From Pseudomonas sp. JQ170C (GTDB lineage Bacteria > Pseudomonadota > Gammaproteobacteria > Pseudomonadales > Pseudomonadaceae): a stretch of DNA of 64,000 bases. This document shows positions 9,930 through 20,843 of this stretch, in pieces. Position numbers and translations under genes: made by a program. The first letter of the stretch is position 1; each line of letters begins with the position of its first letter. The notes beneath the pieces were generated by a model. The model ran no database searches and was not told the origin of the DNA. It saw nothing but the letters and a program-made list of their open reading frames with translations. Where the stretch lies: the NCBI RefSeq assembly GCF_035581345.1, contig NZ_CP141608.1, positions 1,196,001-1,260,000 of the forward strand, in the 5' to 3' direction.

Positions 9930-10604
9930 ATGACCACGCTTGAATTGAAACAGCCGGGAGACTCCATGGCCGACAAAATTGCCCGGATCGATCAGATCTG
10001 CACCCAGGCGCGCATCCTCCCGGTGATCACGATCGCCCGCGAGGCAGACATCCTGCCCTTGGCGGACGCCCTGGCGGCCGGTGGTATCAAAACCCTGGAA
10101 GTGACCCTGCGTTCGCAACACGGCCTCAAGGCCATCCAGGTGTTGCGCGAGCAGCGGCCGGAGCTGTGCGTGGGGGCCGGTACCGTGCTCGATCGCAAGA
10201 TGTTCGCCGCCGTCGAAGCGGCGGGCGCGCAATTTGTGGTCACCCCGGGCATCACCCCGGACATTCTGGAGGCGGGTGTACAGAGCGCACTGCCCTTGCT
10301 CCCCGGGATCAGTACGCCCTCGGAGCTGATGATGGGCTATGCCCTGGGGTATCGGCGCTTCAAGCTGTTTCCGGCGGAAATCAGTGGCGGTGTGGCGGCG
10401 ATCAAGGCGTTCGCCGGGCCGTTTGGCGACGTGCGCTTCTGCCCGACCGGTGGGGTCAACCCGAGCAACGTGCGCAACTACATGGCCCTGGCCAATGTGA
10501 TGTGCGTGGGCGGGACCTGGATGCTCGACAGTGGCTGGATCAAGAACGGCGACTGGGCAAAGATCGAAGCCTGCAGCGCTGAGGCATTGGCGCTGCTGGA
10601 TTGA
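9930..10604 (+). CDS. eda: KDPG/KHG aldolase
   Basis: This is a 224-residue class I aldolase that splits 2-keto-3-deoxy-6-phosphogluconate into pyruvate and glyceraldehyde 3-phosphate. The Schiff-base lysine is K145 in RRFKLFPAE, and LEVTLRS carries the conserved glutamate. The ATG at 9930 is preceded by AAGGAC; an alternative ATG at 9909 overlaps the pgl stop but has a weak ribosome site. A strong terminator follows, so the operon ends here. edd is not in this window. Confidence 0.95.
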   Translation: MTTLELKQPGDSMADKIARIDQICTQARILPVITIAREADILPLADALAAGGIKTLEVTLRSQHGLKAIQVLREQRPELCVGAGTVLDRKMFAAVEAAGAQFVVTPGITPDILEAGVQSALPLLPGISTPSELMMGYALGYRRFKLFPAEISGGVAAIKAFAGPFGDVRFCPTGGVNPSNVRNYMALANVMCVGGTWMLDSGWIKNGDWAKIEACSAEALALLD

Positions 10605-10632
10605 ACTGAATCGTTGTGTGCTACACGGCTTT

Positions 10633-10664
10633 ACGGTGCGCTTGGTCGGCGCACCGTTTTTTTT
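10633..10664 (+). terminator. Rho-independent terminator of zwf-pgl-eda
   Basis: A perfect 9-bp stem ACGGTGCGC/GCGCACCGT with a 7-nt loop runs into eight T residues, 28 bp after the eda stop. Confidence 0.9.
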
Positions 10665-10679
10665 CGCCTGCAGAAACGA

Positions 10680-10732
10680 TCGCGGGGCAAGCCCGCTCCT
10701 ACATCATCTGTAGGAGCGGGCTTGCCCCGCGA
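10680..10732. repeat. REP inverted pair (short loop)
   Basis: Two inverted REP cores with a loop of about 5 nt lie between the convergent eda and leuA genes. Confidence 0.9.
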
Positions 10733-10748
10733 TAACACCTTGTAAAGG

Positions 10749-12422
10749 TCAGGCCGCGATAGCAGCCTGCTGGCTCAAGGAACGGTTCAGGGCACTGAAC
10801 AGCGCCTTGAAGCTGGCGGTGGTGATGTTTTCATCGATGCCCACGCCGTGTACCGCACGGCCACCGGCCACTCGCAGTTCGATGTAGGCCGCCGCCTTGG
10901 CGTTGGTGCCGGCGCCGATGGCGTGCTCGTTGTAGTCCATGATCTCCACGGCGACCGGCAGGCCGGCGACCAGGGCTTCGAGGGCGCCATTGCCCTTGCC
11001 GCGCCAGTGCAGGGTGGTCTCGCCTTCGCTCGACACTTCCACTTCGACCTTGCTGTTGCCGTTCTCTTCCTGCAGGCGATGGCTGACCAGCGCGTACGGG
11101 GCGTTGGCTTGCAGGTATTCGCGGTGCAGCAAGTTGTAGATCTGCTGGGCAGTCATCTCCAGGCCCAGGCGATCGGTTTCACCCTGTACCACCTGGCTGA
11201 ACTCGATCTGCATGCGACGCGGCAGGCTGATGCCGTATTCCTGTTCGAGCAGGTAGGTGATGCCGCCTTTGCCCGACTGGCTGTTGACGCGGATCACCGC
11301 CTCGTAGCTGCGGCCGATGTCGGCCGGGTCAATCGGCAGGTACGGCACTTCCCATTTGCTGTCTTCTTTCTGCTGGGTGAAGCCCTTGCGGATGGCGTCC
11401 TGGTGCGAGCCGGAGAACGCGGTGTGAACCAGGTCGCCGACATACGGGTGACGTGGGTGCACCGGAATCTGGTTGCACTCCTCGACCACTTTGCGCACGC
11501 CGTCGATGTCGGAGAAGTCCAGCTCAGGGTTCACACCCTGGGTGTAGAGGTTCAGCGCCAGGGTCACCAGGTCGACGTTGCCGGTACGTTCGCCGTTGCC
11601 GAACAGGCAGCCTTCGACGCGGTCGGCGCCGGCCATCAGGCCCAATTCGGTGGCGGCTACACCGGTGCCACGGTCGTTGTGGGTGTGCAGGCTGATGATC
11701 ACGCTGTCGCGGCGGCTGACGTTACGGCCGAACCACTCGATCTGGTCGGCGTAGATGTTCGGCGTCGAGACTTCGACGGTGGCTGGCAGGTTGAGGATGA
11801 TCTTGTGCTCAGGCGTCGGGTTCCACACCTCGATCACGGCGTCGCAGACTTCCTTGGCGAACTCCAGTTCGGTGGCGCTGAAGGTTTCAGGCGAATACTG
11901 GAAGGTCCACTGGGTTTCAGGCTGTTGGGCGGCGTATTTGACGAACAGTTTGGCCGCGTTCACCGCGATGTCCTTCACGCCTTGTTTGTCCTGGTTGAAG
12001 ACAATGCGACGGAACGACGGGCTGGTGGCGTTGTACAGGTGGACGATGGCCTTTTTGGCACCGCGCAGGGATTCAAAGGTGCGGGCGATGAGGTCTTCAC
12101 GGGCCTGGGTCAACACCTGGATGGTGGTGTCGTCAGGGATGTGACCGTCTTCGATCAGGGTGCGCACGAAGTCGAAGTCGGTTTGCGAGGCCGATGGGAA
12201 CGAAGCTTCGATTTCTTTCACGCCGACGCTGACCAGGGTTTTCCAGAAACGCAGCTTCTTCACCGCATCCATCGGCTCGATCAGCGACTGGTTACCGTCG
12301 CGCAGATCGGAGCTGCACCAGATTGGCGCCTGGGTGATGGTCTTCGATGGCCAGGTACGGTCAGGCAAGTTGACGGTAGGGAAGGCGCTGTATTTTTTCG
12401 AAGGGTCTTTGAGCATGGTCAT
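10749..12422 (-). CDS. leuA: 2-isopropylmalate synthase
   Basis: This 557-residue enzyme condenses acetyl-CoA with 2-oxoisovalerate, the first committed step of leucine synthesis. The DRE-TIM motif [10 protein letters not shown] lies near residues 37-46, the metal site HTHNDRG near residue 245, and the LeuA regulatory dimer domain fills the C-terminal part. It belongs to the long, fungal/actinobacterial-like LeuA class usual in Pseudomonas. Two ATGs (MTM) compete; I keep the first. A leucine-rich short ORF upstream suggests control by attenuation. It stands alone, apart from leuCDB. Confidence 0.96.
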   Translation of the reverse strand: MTMLKDPSKKYSAFPTVNLPDRTWPSKTITQAPIWCSSDLRDGNQSLIEPMDAVKKLRFWKTLVSVGVKEIEASFPSASQTDFDFVRTLIEDGHIPDDTTIQVLTQAREDLIARTFESLRGAKKAIVHLYNATSPSFRRIVFNQDKQGVKDIAVNAAKLFVKYAAQQPETQWTFQYSPETFSATELEFAKEVCDAVIEVWNPTPEHKIILNLPATVEVSTPNIYADQIEWFGRNVSRRDSVIISLHTHNDRGTGVAATELGLMAGADRVEGCLFGNGERTGNVDLVTLALNLYTQGVNPELDFSDIDGVRKVVEECNQIPVHPRHPYVGDLVHTAFSGSHQDAIRKGFTQQKEDSKWEVPYLPIDPADIGRSYEAVIRVNSQSGKGGITYLLEQEYGISLPRRMQIEFSQVVQGETDRLGLEMTAQQIYNLLHREYLQANAPYALVSHRLQEENGNSKVEVEVSSEGETTLHWRGKGNGALEALVAGLPVAVEIMDYNEHAIGAGTNAKAAAYIELRVAGGRAVHGVGIDENITTASFKALFSALNRSLSQQAAIAA

Positions 12423-12499
12423 GAAAGCAATCCTTGAATGTGCGGCCTGGAAAGGGGCCCGCCGAGTGAGATCGAGATGAAAGGGCGAGGCGACGCGAT

Positions 12500-12577
12500 T
12501 CAGCTTGGTAGTCGTGCACTGACCAGGCAGAGGCTGCGATGTTGACGAAGCAGGATGAGGGTTTGAAAAGTCTTCAT
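12500..12577 (-). CDS. Candidate leu leader peptide (25 aa) upstream of leuA
   Basis: A 25-codon ORF starts with M-K-T-F and ends with a TGA 77 nt before leuA. Leucine is at positions 7, 9, 10, 16, 18 and 23, six of 25 residues, with an Ile beside the first cluster. A 9-bp inverted repeat lies just before its start. I infer a leucine attenuator. No U-tailed terminator is visible between leader and leuA, so the mechanism may be Rho-dependent or translational. The remaining bases of this 311-bp gene-free stretch (12423-12733) hold the AT-rich probable leuA promoter region and the mepM terminator. Confidence 0.6.
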   Translation of the reverse strand: MKTFQTLILLRQHRSLCLVSARLPS

Positions 12578-12579
12578 GG

Positions 12580-12606
12580 CTTCAACCCTAACCAGTGGGG
12601 TTGAAG
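12580..12606 (-). promoter_or_regulatory. Stem-loop before the leu leader ORF
   Basis: The perfect 9-bp arms CTTCAACCC and GGGTTGAAG with a 9-nt loop end 2 nt before the leader ATG. The hairpin would cover the leader's ribosome-binding region. Confidence 0.5.
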
Positions 12607-12684
12607 ATGACAAGTCTTGAAAAAAAATTGAGAGAAATGCTTAAAAAGCAAAATTTATCGAGATTTTATGGCTGCTTTTAAATG

Positions 12685-12714
12685 AAAAGACCGCGCCAGT
12701 TGCGCGGTCTTTTT
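12685..12714. terminator. Terminator of xseA-mepM
   Basis: AAAAGACCGCGC and GCGCGGTCTTTTT form a 12-bp stem around a 5-nt loop with T-runs on both strands. It lies 20 bp past the M23 peptidase stop on the minus strand and insulates leuA. Confidence 0.88.
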
Positions 12715-12733
12715 GATTGGCGCAACCCAGTTG

Positions 12734-13558
12734 TCAGGGTTGGAACGCGCCGATGAAAATTGCCGGGTCTACCCGTGCATCGTTGAGGCTGATGTTCCAG
12801 TGCATGTGCGGGCCGGTGGCGCGTCCGGTGGAGCCGACCTTGCCGACCACGGCGCCACGGCTGAGCAGTTGGCCTGGTTTCACGTCGATCTTCGACATGT
12901 GGCAGAACATGCTGATGAAGCCCTGGCCATGGTCGACGAACACGGTGTTGCCGTTGAAGAAGTAGTTGCCGACCAGGATCACCTTGCCGTTGGCCGGGGT
13001 CTTGATCGGGGTCCCGGCCGGCACGGCGAAGTCGAGGCCGGCGTGGGGGTTGCGTTCTTCACCGTTGAAGAAGCGGCGTACGCCGAACTTGCTCGACAGC
13101 GGGCCGCTGACCGGCTTGTCGAGTATCAGGTTGCTCGGCAGGTTCGGGCTGAAGCTGCGGTAGGCCTTGAGCTGCTCGGCAAGCTCGGCTTCGATGCGCT
13201 TGAGGTCGGCGGGGTCCGGGTTGACCTGGCGTTTGTTCTTCAAGGTGATGCGCTGCTCGGGGTACTTCTTGCTGCCGACAGTGAAGTTCAGGGTGCGCCT
13301 GCCCTGGGTGAGCTGCGCCGGGCCAGGCTTCTGGGTCAGGGGCAGGCCGACGATGGCCAGCCAATTGTCCTGCTCCTTGACCACCAGCACCGGCTTGCCG
13401 TCAAAACGCGCACTGGGCGCCTGGGCGGCCGGGCCGAGCTTGATGACCGCAACACCACCGGGTACGGGTTTGTTCAGTTGGCGGGTGATGTAGCTGGCCT
13501 GGGCGCTGCCGACGAACATCAGGCACAGCAGTAACAGTGGGGCAAACAGACGGGGCAT
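12734..13558 (-). CDS. M23-family periplasmic peptidase (MepM/NlpD-like)
   Basis: This is a 274-residue secreted metallopeptidase expected to cut peptidoglycan cross-links. A signal peptide covers about residues 1-21 (GSAQA). The C-terminal LytM domain has all zinc and catalytic residues: H172 and D176 in HAGLD, H220, and H251/H253 in HMHW. The N-terminal half holds an immunoglobulin-like region typical of Pseudomonas M23 proteins. It lies 3 nt downstream of xseA and is probably co-transcribed. The exact cell-wall bond it cuts cannot be read from the sequence. Confidence 0.88.
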   Translation of the reverse strand: MPRLFAPLLLLCLMFVGSAQASYITRQLNKPVPGGVAVIKLGPAAQAPSARFDGKPVLVVKEQDNWLAIVGLPLTQKPGPAQLTQGRRTLNFTVGSKKYPEQRITLKNKRQVNPDPADLKRIEAELAEQLKAYRSFSPNLPSNLILDKPVSGPLSSKFGVRRFFNGEERNPHAGLDFAVPAGTPIKTPANGKVILVGNYFFNGNTVFVDHGQGFISMFCHMSKIDVKPGQLLSRGAVVGKVGSTGRATGPHMHWNISLNDARVDPAIFIGAFQP

Positions 13559-13561
13559 GGT

Positions 13562-14941
13562 TCAATCCAGTAGAGAGAGCGTGACCGGGGTCAGGTGATT
13601 GTCTTCGACCCGCACCTGCAACTCGCCTTCGCCCAGCCGCGCCGTCAGGCGCTGGCCGTTGCGGGTCTGGTCGGCGCTGCGAATGGCCTGGCCGCGTTCG
13701 TCGAGCAAAATGCTGTAGCCGCGCCCGAGGGTCGCCAGCGGGCTGACCACATGCAGGGTCTGCACTTGGGCCTGCAGGCGCTGGCGGCGATCCTTGAGGG
13801 TCTCGCGCATGGCCCGTGGCAGGCGTTCGCCCAGGCTGTCCAGGCGCTGCTTGAGCAAGGCCAGGGTGCGCCCGGGATGCTGGGCGGCCAGGCGCGTATC
13901 GAGGCGGGCCAGGCGCTCGCGGCGCTGGTTCAGGCGTTGCTCGAAGGCCCGGCGCAGGCGCATGTCCAGGTCGTCCAGGCGCTGGGCCTGTTGGCGCAGG
14001 CGTTCACCGGGGTGACGCAGGCGTCGGGTAAGGCTGTCCAGGCGCAGGCGGTCATGGGTCAGGCGGCTCTGGATGCGCAGCAGCAGGCGACGCTTGAGGC
14101 TGTCGATGCGCCGTTGCAGGTCACTGCTGTCCGGGGCCAGCAGTTCGGCAGCGGCTGAAGGCGTGGGAGCGCGAACGTCGGCGACAAAGTCACTGATCGA
14201 CACATCGGTTTCATGGCCCACGGCGCTGACGATGGGCGTGACGCAGGCGGCAATGGCCCGGGCCACGGCTTCTTCGTTGAAGCACCAGAGGTCTTCCAGC
14301 GAGCCACCGCCACGGGCCAGGATCAGCGCGTCGAAGCCGCGGCTGTCGGCCAGTTGCAGGGCGCGCACGATCTGGTTGATCGCCTCGCGGCCCTGGACGG
14401 CCGTGGGGATCAGGGTGAGTTCGACTTGCGGGGCGCGGCGGCGGAACACACTGATGATGTCGCGGATCACCGCACCCGTGGGCGAACTGACGATGCCGAT
14501 GCGCTGCGGATGGGCGGGCAGGGCAACCTTGTTTTCCGCACTGAACAGCCCCTCGGCGCCGAGCTTTTCCTTCAGTGCCTCGAAGGCCAGGCGCAGCGCG
14601 CCGTCACCGGCAGGCTCGACGGTGTCGAGAATCAGTTGGTAGTCGCCGCGGCCTTCAAACAATGAAACCTTGCCGCGCACCTTGACCGCCAGGCCATCGC
14701 GCAGGGCCTGACGCACCCGGGCGGCATTCTGGCGGAACAGTGCGCAGCGCACCTGGGCGCCGCTGTCCTTGAGGGTGAAGTAGACGTGGCCGGAGGCCGG
14801 GCGGGCGAGGTTGGAGATCTCGCCTTCGACCCAGATATTGCGGAATACGTCCTCAAGCAGCACCCGGGCGCGGCCGTTGAGTTGGCTGACGGTGAGGACT
14901 TCGCGGTCCAGACCGAGTCTATCGAAGGGGTCTTTGATCAT
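13562..14941 (-). CDS. xseA: Exodeoxyribonuclease VII large subunit
   Basis: This 459-residue subunit degrades single-stranded DNA together with XseB. An N-terminal OB fold covers about residues 1-100 (LLEDVFRNIWVEGEISNL). The catalytic domain contains GIVSSPTGAVIRDI, ARGGGSLEDLWCFNEE and VGHETD. A long coiled-coil region rich in Arg and Leu follows (about residues 270-390). I start at MIKDPFDRL, the family start; the 19 codons upstream include translated REP sequence. It is followed within 3 nt by the M23 peptidase. Confidence 0.94.
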   Translation of the reverse strand: MIKDPFDRLGLDREVLTVSQLNGRARVLLEDVFRNIWVEGEISNLARPASGHVYFTLKDSGAQVRCALFRQNAARVRQALRDGLAVKVRGKVSLFEGRGDYQLILDTVEPAGDGALRLAFEALKEKLGAEGLFSAENKVALPAHPQRIGIVSSPTGAVIRDIISVFRRRAPQVELTLIPTAVQGREAINQIVRALQLADSRGFDALILARGGGSLEDLWCFNEEAVARAIAACVTPIVSAVGHETDVSISDFVADVRAPTPSAAAELLAPDSSDLQRRIDSLKRRLLLRIQSRLTHDRLRLDSLTRRLRHPGERLRQQAQRLDDLDMRLRRAFEQRLNQRRERLARLDTRLAAQHPGRTLALLKQRLDSLGERLPRAMRETLKDRRQRLQAQVQTLHVVSPLATLGRGYSILLDERGQAIRSADQTRNGQRLTARLGEGELQVRVEDNHLTPVTLSLLD

Positions 14942-14979
14942 GGGCGGCATCATAAAGGAATGTTGCGCAGGTGTCGGCA

Positions 14980-15051
14980 TGCAGGAGCGGGCTTGCACCG
15001 CGATCAGGCACGGTCAGCCAGATCGCATCGCGGGGCAAGCCCGCTCCTGCA
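14980..15051. repeat. REP pair, outward type with 24-nt spacer
   Basis: A REP copy (14980-15003, core with one change, CACC for CCCC) and an inverted copy (15028-15051) are 24 nt apart. The right copy encodes the last residues and the stop region of the LysR gene. Confidence 0.88.
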
Positions 15052-15922
15052 TGCAGTTCAGGAATCCTTGCACCAGCGCCCCGGCATCGCGCCGATACGC
15101 CAGCGCCACGGTGCTGCTGCAGCCTTCATCGGCCAGCGTCACGAACTTCACCGTCGCCGGCGCAAGGTCCTGCATGCAGCGAGGGAGCAACGCCACCCCG
15201 AACCCGGCCTGGATCAGCTGCAGTTGTGTGGTCTTGCGCGACACCACCCGCGCAGCCCGGGGGAAGAAGCCTTCACGCGAACACAGCTGCGCAGACAGAT
15301 AGCTCAAGCCGCCACGCTGACGGTGAGGGATGGAGATAAAGGCTTCTTCACGCAGCTGCGCCAGGTGCACGCTGCTTTCCCCGGCCAGCCGATGATCCTG
15401 CGCCACTGCCAGCAACAAGGGCTCCTCGAACAGCGCCTGCACACATACGTCCTCGTGCTGGCGCAGCACCGGCAAGCGCAGCAGGCCAATCTCCAGGCGG
15501 CCTTCGGCCAGCGCCTCAAGCTGCTCCTCCGAAGATTGCTGGGCGATCTCCATGCTGACGCCGGGGTTGTCGTGCAGATAGCCGCTGAGCCTGGCAAGCA
15601 ACTGCCCACTGAGCGGCACGGTGCTGGAGTGATTCAGGCGCAGGCTGCCGCGCATGCCCTGGCCGATTTCCCGGGCCAGGCGCTCGGCCTTTTCCAGATC
15701 GTTCAGCACGGTGCGCGCCCGCGGCAGGAAGGCCTGGCCCGCGGCGGTCAGGCGTGGCTGACGGGCGGTGCGCTCGAACAGCAGGGTGTCGAGCTGCGTT
15801 TCCAGTTCCTTGATCTGTCGGCTCAAAGCCGACTGGGCGATGTACAGGCGCTCGGCGGCGGCGCTGAAGCTGCCGCATTCGGCGATTTCGACGAAGTAAC
15901 GCAGTTGGCGGGTAGAGGTCAT
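15014..15922 (-). CDS. LysR-family transcriptional regulator
   Basis: This is a 302-residue LysR regulator with an N-terminal winged helix-turn-helix (about residues 3-60, FSAAAERLYIAQSALSRQIKELE) and a LysR substrate-binding domain after residue 90. The start MTSTRQLRYF matches the family; an upstream in-frame ATG adds 14 unlikely residues. It is divergent from a TauE/SafE permease gene with a 105-bp gap and probably controls it. The last dozen residues (MQERACPAMRSG) are translated from a REP element, so the C-terminus may differ from relatives. The effector is unknown. Confidence 0.88.
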   Translation of the reverse strand: MTSTRQLRYFVEIAECGSFSAAAERLYIAQSALSRQIKELETQLDTLLFERTARQPRLTAAGQAFLPRARTVLNDLEKAERLAREIGQGMRGSLRLNHSSTVPLSGQLLARLSGYLHDNPGVSMEIAQQSSEEQLEALAEGRLEIGLLRLPVLRQHEDVCVQALFEEPLLLAVAQDHRLAGESSVHLAQLREEAFISIPHRQRGGLSYLSAQLCSREGFFPRAARVVSRKTTQLQLIQAGFGVALLPRCMQDLAPATVKFVTLADEGCSSTVALAYRRDAGALVQGFLNCMQERACPAMRSG

Positions 15923-16027
15923 CTGAGTTATGCCGTTTCGAGATGTCTGCTGAGGATATTGCATATTGGTCGGTATAGCTTGTGGATGGCTACAGTGGCC
16001 TGAACTTGATCAGGGACTGAATCAGCC

Positions 16028-16810
16028 ATGCTTTCGACCTTACTGGCGCAATTGCCATTTAGTGCATTCGACTGGGTATTCATCGCGCTGGGGACAGGTG
16101 CGGCCTACATCGTTTTTGGTATCGCCGGATTTGGTACGGCGCTGGTTGCCGGCCCCGTGCTGATTCATTTCTTGCCCCTGGCGCAAATCATTCCACTGCT
16201 GGTGTTGCTGGATTTCGTCGCCGCCTTCGGTAAATGGCTGCCCTCGCGCAAGGCGGTGGTGCGCACTGAGCTGATGCGCTTGCTGCCCTGCATGGTGCTC
16301 GGTTGCAGCCTGGGCGTGGTGTTCCTGTTGCGGCTCAAGTCCCAGTTGCTGCTGTTGTTGATGGGCGTGTTCGTCAGCGCTTATGCGCTGTACAGCCTGG
16401 CGGTGAAGGCCAGGCCCGAGCGCCTGTCGGCCGGGTGGTCGGTGCCGGCGGGTGTGGCGGGCGGGTTGTTCGGGGCCTTGTTCGGCAGTGGCGGCTTTCT
16501 TTATGCGTTGTACCTCAATGCCCGTGTGGCGTCGGTCGAGCAGGCGCGTGCGACCCAGAGCGCGCTGATCAGTTGCAGTACCGTGGTGCGCCTGGGCTTG
16601 TTCCTGCTGGCCGGGGTGTATGCCGATGGCGCCTTGTTGCTGCTGGCGTTGCTGCTGGCGCCGATGATGGCGGCAGGGCTGTGGCTGGCGCGCCGCCTGA
16701 CCCTGAACATGTCCCGCGAAACCTTTGTGCGCCTGGTGACCTGGCTGGTGCTGTGCAGTGGTATTGCCCTGATCGGTCGCTACCTGAGTGAGGTAAACTG
16801 GCGGCTTTGA
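16028..16810 (+). CDS. TauE/SafE-family sulfite/organoanion exporter
   Basis: This is a 260-residue inner-membrane protein with about eight hydrophobic segments. Two internally related halves start near GAAYIVFGIAGFGTALVAGP and AGVAGGLFGALFGSGGFLYALY, as usual in the TauE/SafE (DUF81) family. Members export sulfite, sulfoacetate or other small anions, but the substrate cannot be read here. The divergent LysR gene is its likely regulator. The next gene follows 18 nt later on the same strand. Confidence 0.82.
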   Translation: MLSTLLAQLPFSAFDWVFIALGTGAAYIVFGIAGFGTALVAGPVLIHFLPLAQIIPLLVLLDFVAAFGKWLPSRKAVVRTELMRLLPCMVLGCSLGVVFLLRLKSQLLLLLMGVFVSAYALYSLAVKARPERLSAGWSVPAGVAGGLFGALFGSGGFLYALYLNARVASVEQARATQSALISCSTVVRLGLFLLAGVYADGALLLLALLLAPMMAAGLWLARRLTLNMSRETFVRLVTWLVLCSGIALIGRYLSEVNWRL

Positions 16811-16828
16811 GCATGTTTGGCTGCCGTC

Positions 16829-18941
<2,113 letters not shown>

Positions 18942-18978
18942 CGCCTCCTGCCGCGAGTTACAAGCTTCCAGCTCCAAG

Positions 18979-19004
18979 CGGTAGCTGCGCTACAGCAGCT
19001 ACCG
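18979..19004. repeat. Hairpin in the guaB-guaA spacer
   Basis: A perfect 10-bp inverted repeat CGGTAGCTGC/GCAGCTACCG with a 6-nt loop lies in the 126-bp spacer. The bases before it (TTACAAGCTTCCAGCTCC) resemble the AGCTGCAAG-type repeat found between hom and thrC. No T-run follows, so it is unlikely to be a terminator. Confidence 0.6.
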
Positions 19005-19067
19005 CGTTCCCCCCGATCAACTTGCAGCGTGCGCCTTGACGCGTGCAGCTGCATCAGAGATTGAGTC

Positions 19068-20645
19068 ATGGCCCTCGATATTCACGCTCACCGAATCCTG
19101 ATCCTCGACTTCGGTTCCCAATACACCCAGCTGATTGCCCGCCGCGTGCGCGAGATCGGCGTGTACTGCGAACTGCACCCGTTCGACATGGACGACGAAG
19201 CGATTCGCGAATTCGCCCCGCGCGGCATCATCCTCGCTGGCGGCCCCGAGTCCGTGCATGAAGCCAACAGCCCACGTGCCCCTCAGGCCGTCTGGGACCT
19301 GGGCGTACCGGTATTCGGCATCTGCTACGGCATGCAGACCATGGCCGAGCAACTGGGCGGCAAGGTAGAAGGCTCCGAGCTGCGCGAATTCGGTTATGCC
19401 CGCGTTGACGTAGTCGGCAAGAGCCGCCTGCTGGACGGCATCGAAGACCACGTCGATGCCGACGGCGTCCTCGGCCTGGACGTCTGGATGAGCCACGGTG
19501 ACAAGGTCACCATCATCCCTGAAGACTTCCAGATCCTGGCCAGCACCCCGAGCTGCCCGATCGCCGGCATGGCCGACGACAAGCGCGGCTACTACGGCGT
19601 GCAGTTCCACCCGGAAGTGACCCACACCAAGCAGGGCGGTCGCATCCTCTCGCGCTTCATCCTCGACGTCTGTGGTTGTGAAGCCCTGTGGACCCCGTCG
19701 CACATCGCTGACGACGCCATTGCCCAAATCCGCGCCCAGGTCGGCACCGACAATGTGCTGCTGGGCCTGTCTGGCGGCGTTGACTCCTCGGTGGTTGCAG
19801 CCCTGCTGCACAAGGCCATCGGCGACCAACTGACCTGCGTCTTCGTCGACAACGGCCTGCTGCGCCTGCACGAAGGCGAGCAAGTGATGGCCATGTTCGC
19901 CGAGAATATGGGCGTCAAGGTGATCCGTGCCAACGCCGAAGAGCAGTTTCTGAACAACCTGGCCGGCGAAGCCGACCCAGAGAAGAAGCGCAAGATCATC
20001 GGTCGCACCTTCATCGACGTGTTCGATGCCGAGTCGAACAAGCTTGAGAACATCAAGTACCTGGCCCAGGGCACCATCTACCCGGACGTGATCGAGTCGG
20101 CTGGCGCCAAGAGCGGCAAGGCTCACGTGATCAAGTCGCACCACAACGTCGGTGGCCTGCCTGAGGAGATGAACCTCAAGCTGGTCGAGCCGCTGCGCGA
20201 GCTGTTCAAGGATGAGGTTCGTCGCCTTGGCCTGGAGCTGGGCCTGCCGTACGACATGGTCTACCGTCACCCGTTCCCGGGCCCGGGCCTGGGTGTGCGT
20301 ATCCTCGGTGAAGTGAAGAAGGAATACGCCGACCTGCTGCGTCGCGCCGACCATATCTTCATCGAAGAACTGCGCAAGGCCGACTGGTACCACAAGGTCA
20401 GCCAGGCGTTCGTGGTGTTCCAGCCGGTGAAATCGGTGGGTGTGGTCGGTGACGGCCGTCGCTACGCCTGGGTCGTGGCCCTGCGTGCAGTAGAAACCAT
20501 CGACTTCATGACCGCACGTTGGGCACACCTGCCTTACGAGCTGCTGGAAACCGTCAGCGGCCGGATCATCAACGAGATCGAAGGCATCTCCCGCGTCACC
20601 TACGACGTGTCGAGCAAGCCACCAGCGACCATCGAGTGGGAATGA
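19068..20645 (+). CDS. guaA: GMP synthase (glutamine-hydrolysing)
   Basis: This 525-residue enzyme aminates XMP to GMP. The N-terminal class I glutaminase has C86 in GICYGMQ and the His/Glu pair in FHPEV. The ATP pyrophosphatase domain has the P-loop LSGGVDSS near residue 235. The C-terminal dimerisation domain carries [15 protein letters not shown] and ends IEWE. All catalytic motifs are intact and the length is standard. It follows guaB, and a strong terminator follows 19 bp after its stop. Confidence 0.97.
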   Translation: MALDIHAHRILILDFGSQYTQLIARRVREIGVYCELHPFDMDDEAIREFAPRGIILAGGPESVHEANSPRAPQAVWDLGVPVFGICYGMQTMAEQLGGKVEGSELREFGYARVDVVGKSRLLDGIEDHVDADGVLGLDVWMSHGDKVTIIPEDFQILASTPSCPIAGMADDKRGYYGVQFHPEVTHTKQGGRILSRFILDVCGCEALWTPSHIADDAIAQIRAQVGTDNVLLGLSGGVDSSVVAALLHKAIGDQLTCVFVDNGLLRLHEGEQVMAMFAENMGVKVIRANAEEQFLNNLAGEADPEKKRKIIGRTFIDVFDAESNKLENIKYLAQGTIYPDVIESAGAKSGKAHVIKSHHNVGGLPEEMNLKLVEPLRELFKDEVRRLGLELGLPYDMVYRHPFPGPGLGVRILGEVKKEYADLLRRADHIFIEELRKADWYHKVSQAFVVFQPVKSVGVVGDGRRYAWVVALRAVETIDFMTARWAHLPYELLETVSGRIINEIEGISRVTYDVSSKPPATIEWE

Positions 20646-20664
20646 TCCCGCTAGCGGGTTGAGA

Positions 20665-20699
20665 AACGCCACGTCCCTTCGGGGCGTGGCGTTTTTTTT
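20665..20699 (+). terminator. Terminator of guaBA
   Basis: AACGCCACG...CGTGGCGTT stem extended by CCC/GGG around a TTC-rich loop, followed by eight T residues (20692-20699). Confidence 0.9.
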
Positions 20700-20843
20700 G
20701 GCTGCAGTTCCCGCCCGCGCAGCCAGCCCCTGCGGCAACTCTTCACTTAATCTTTCTCAATTGCAGGTGTATCGTATTCGCCCTTCATCGCCGGCCCCGC
20801 GAGCGCCGGCATGTTGTTCCTGGCATTACGAGGTACCTGCTGC

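Noticed and set aside
10848..12437. A 529-codon plus-strand frame opposite leuA
   Set aside because: leuA is certain on the other strand. The frame is rich in Val, Gly and His as expected for an antisense shadow.
18942..19067. Purine riboswitch or tRNA between guaB and guaA
   Set aside because: The spacer holds one simple hairpin and repeat-like sequence. No purine-aptamer three-way junction or tRNA cloverleaf can be drawn.
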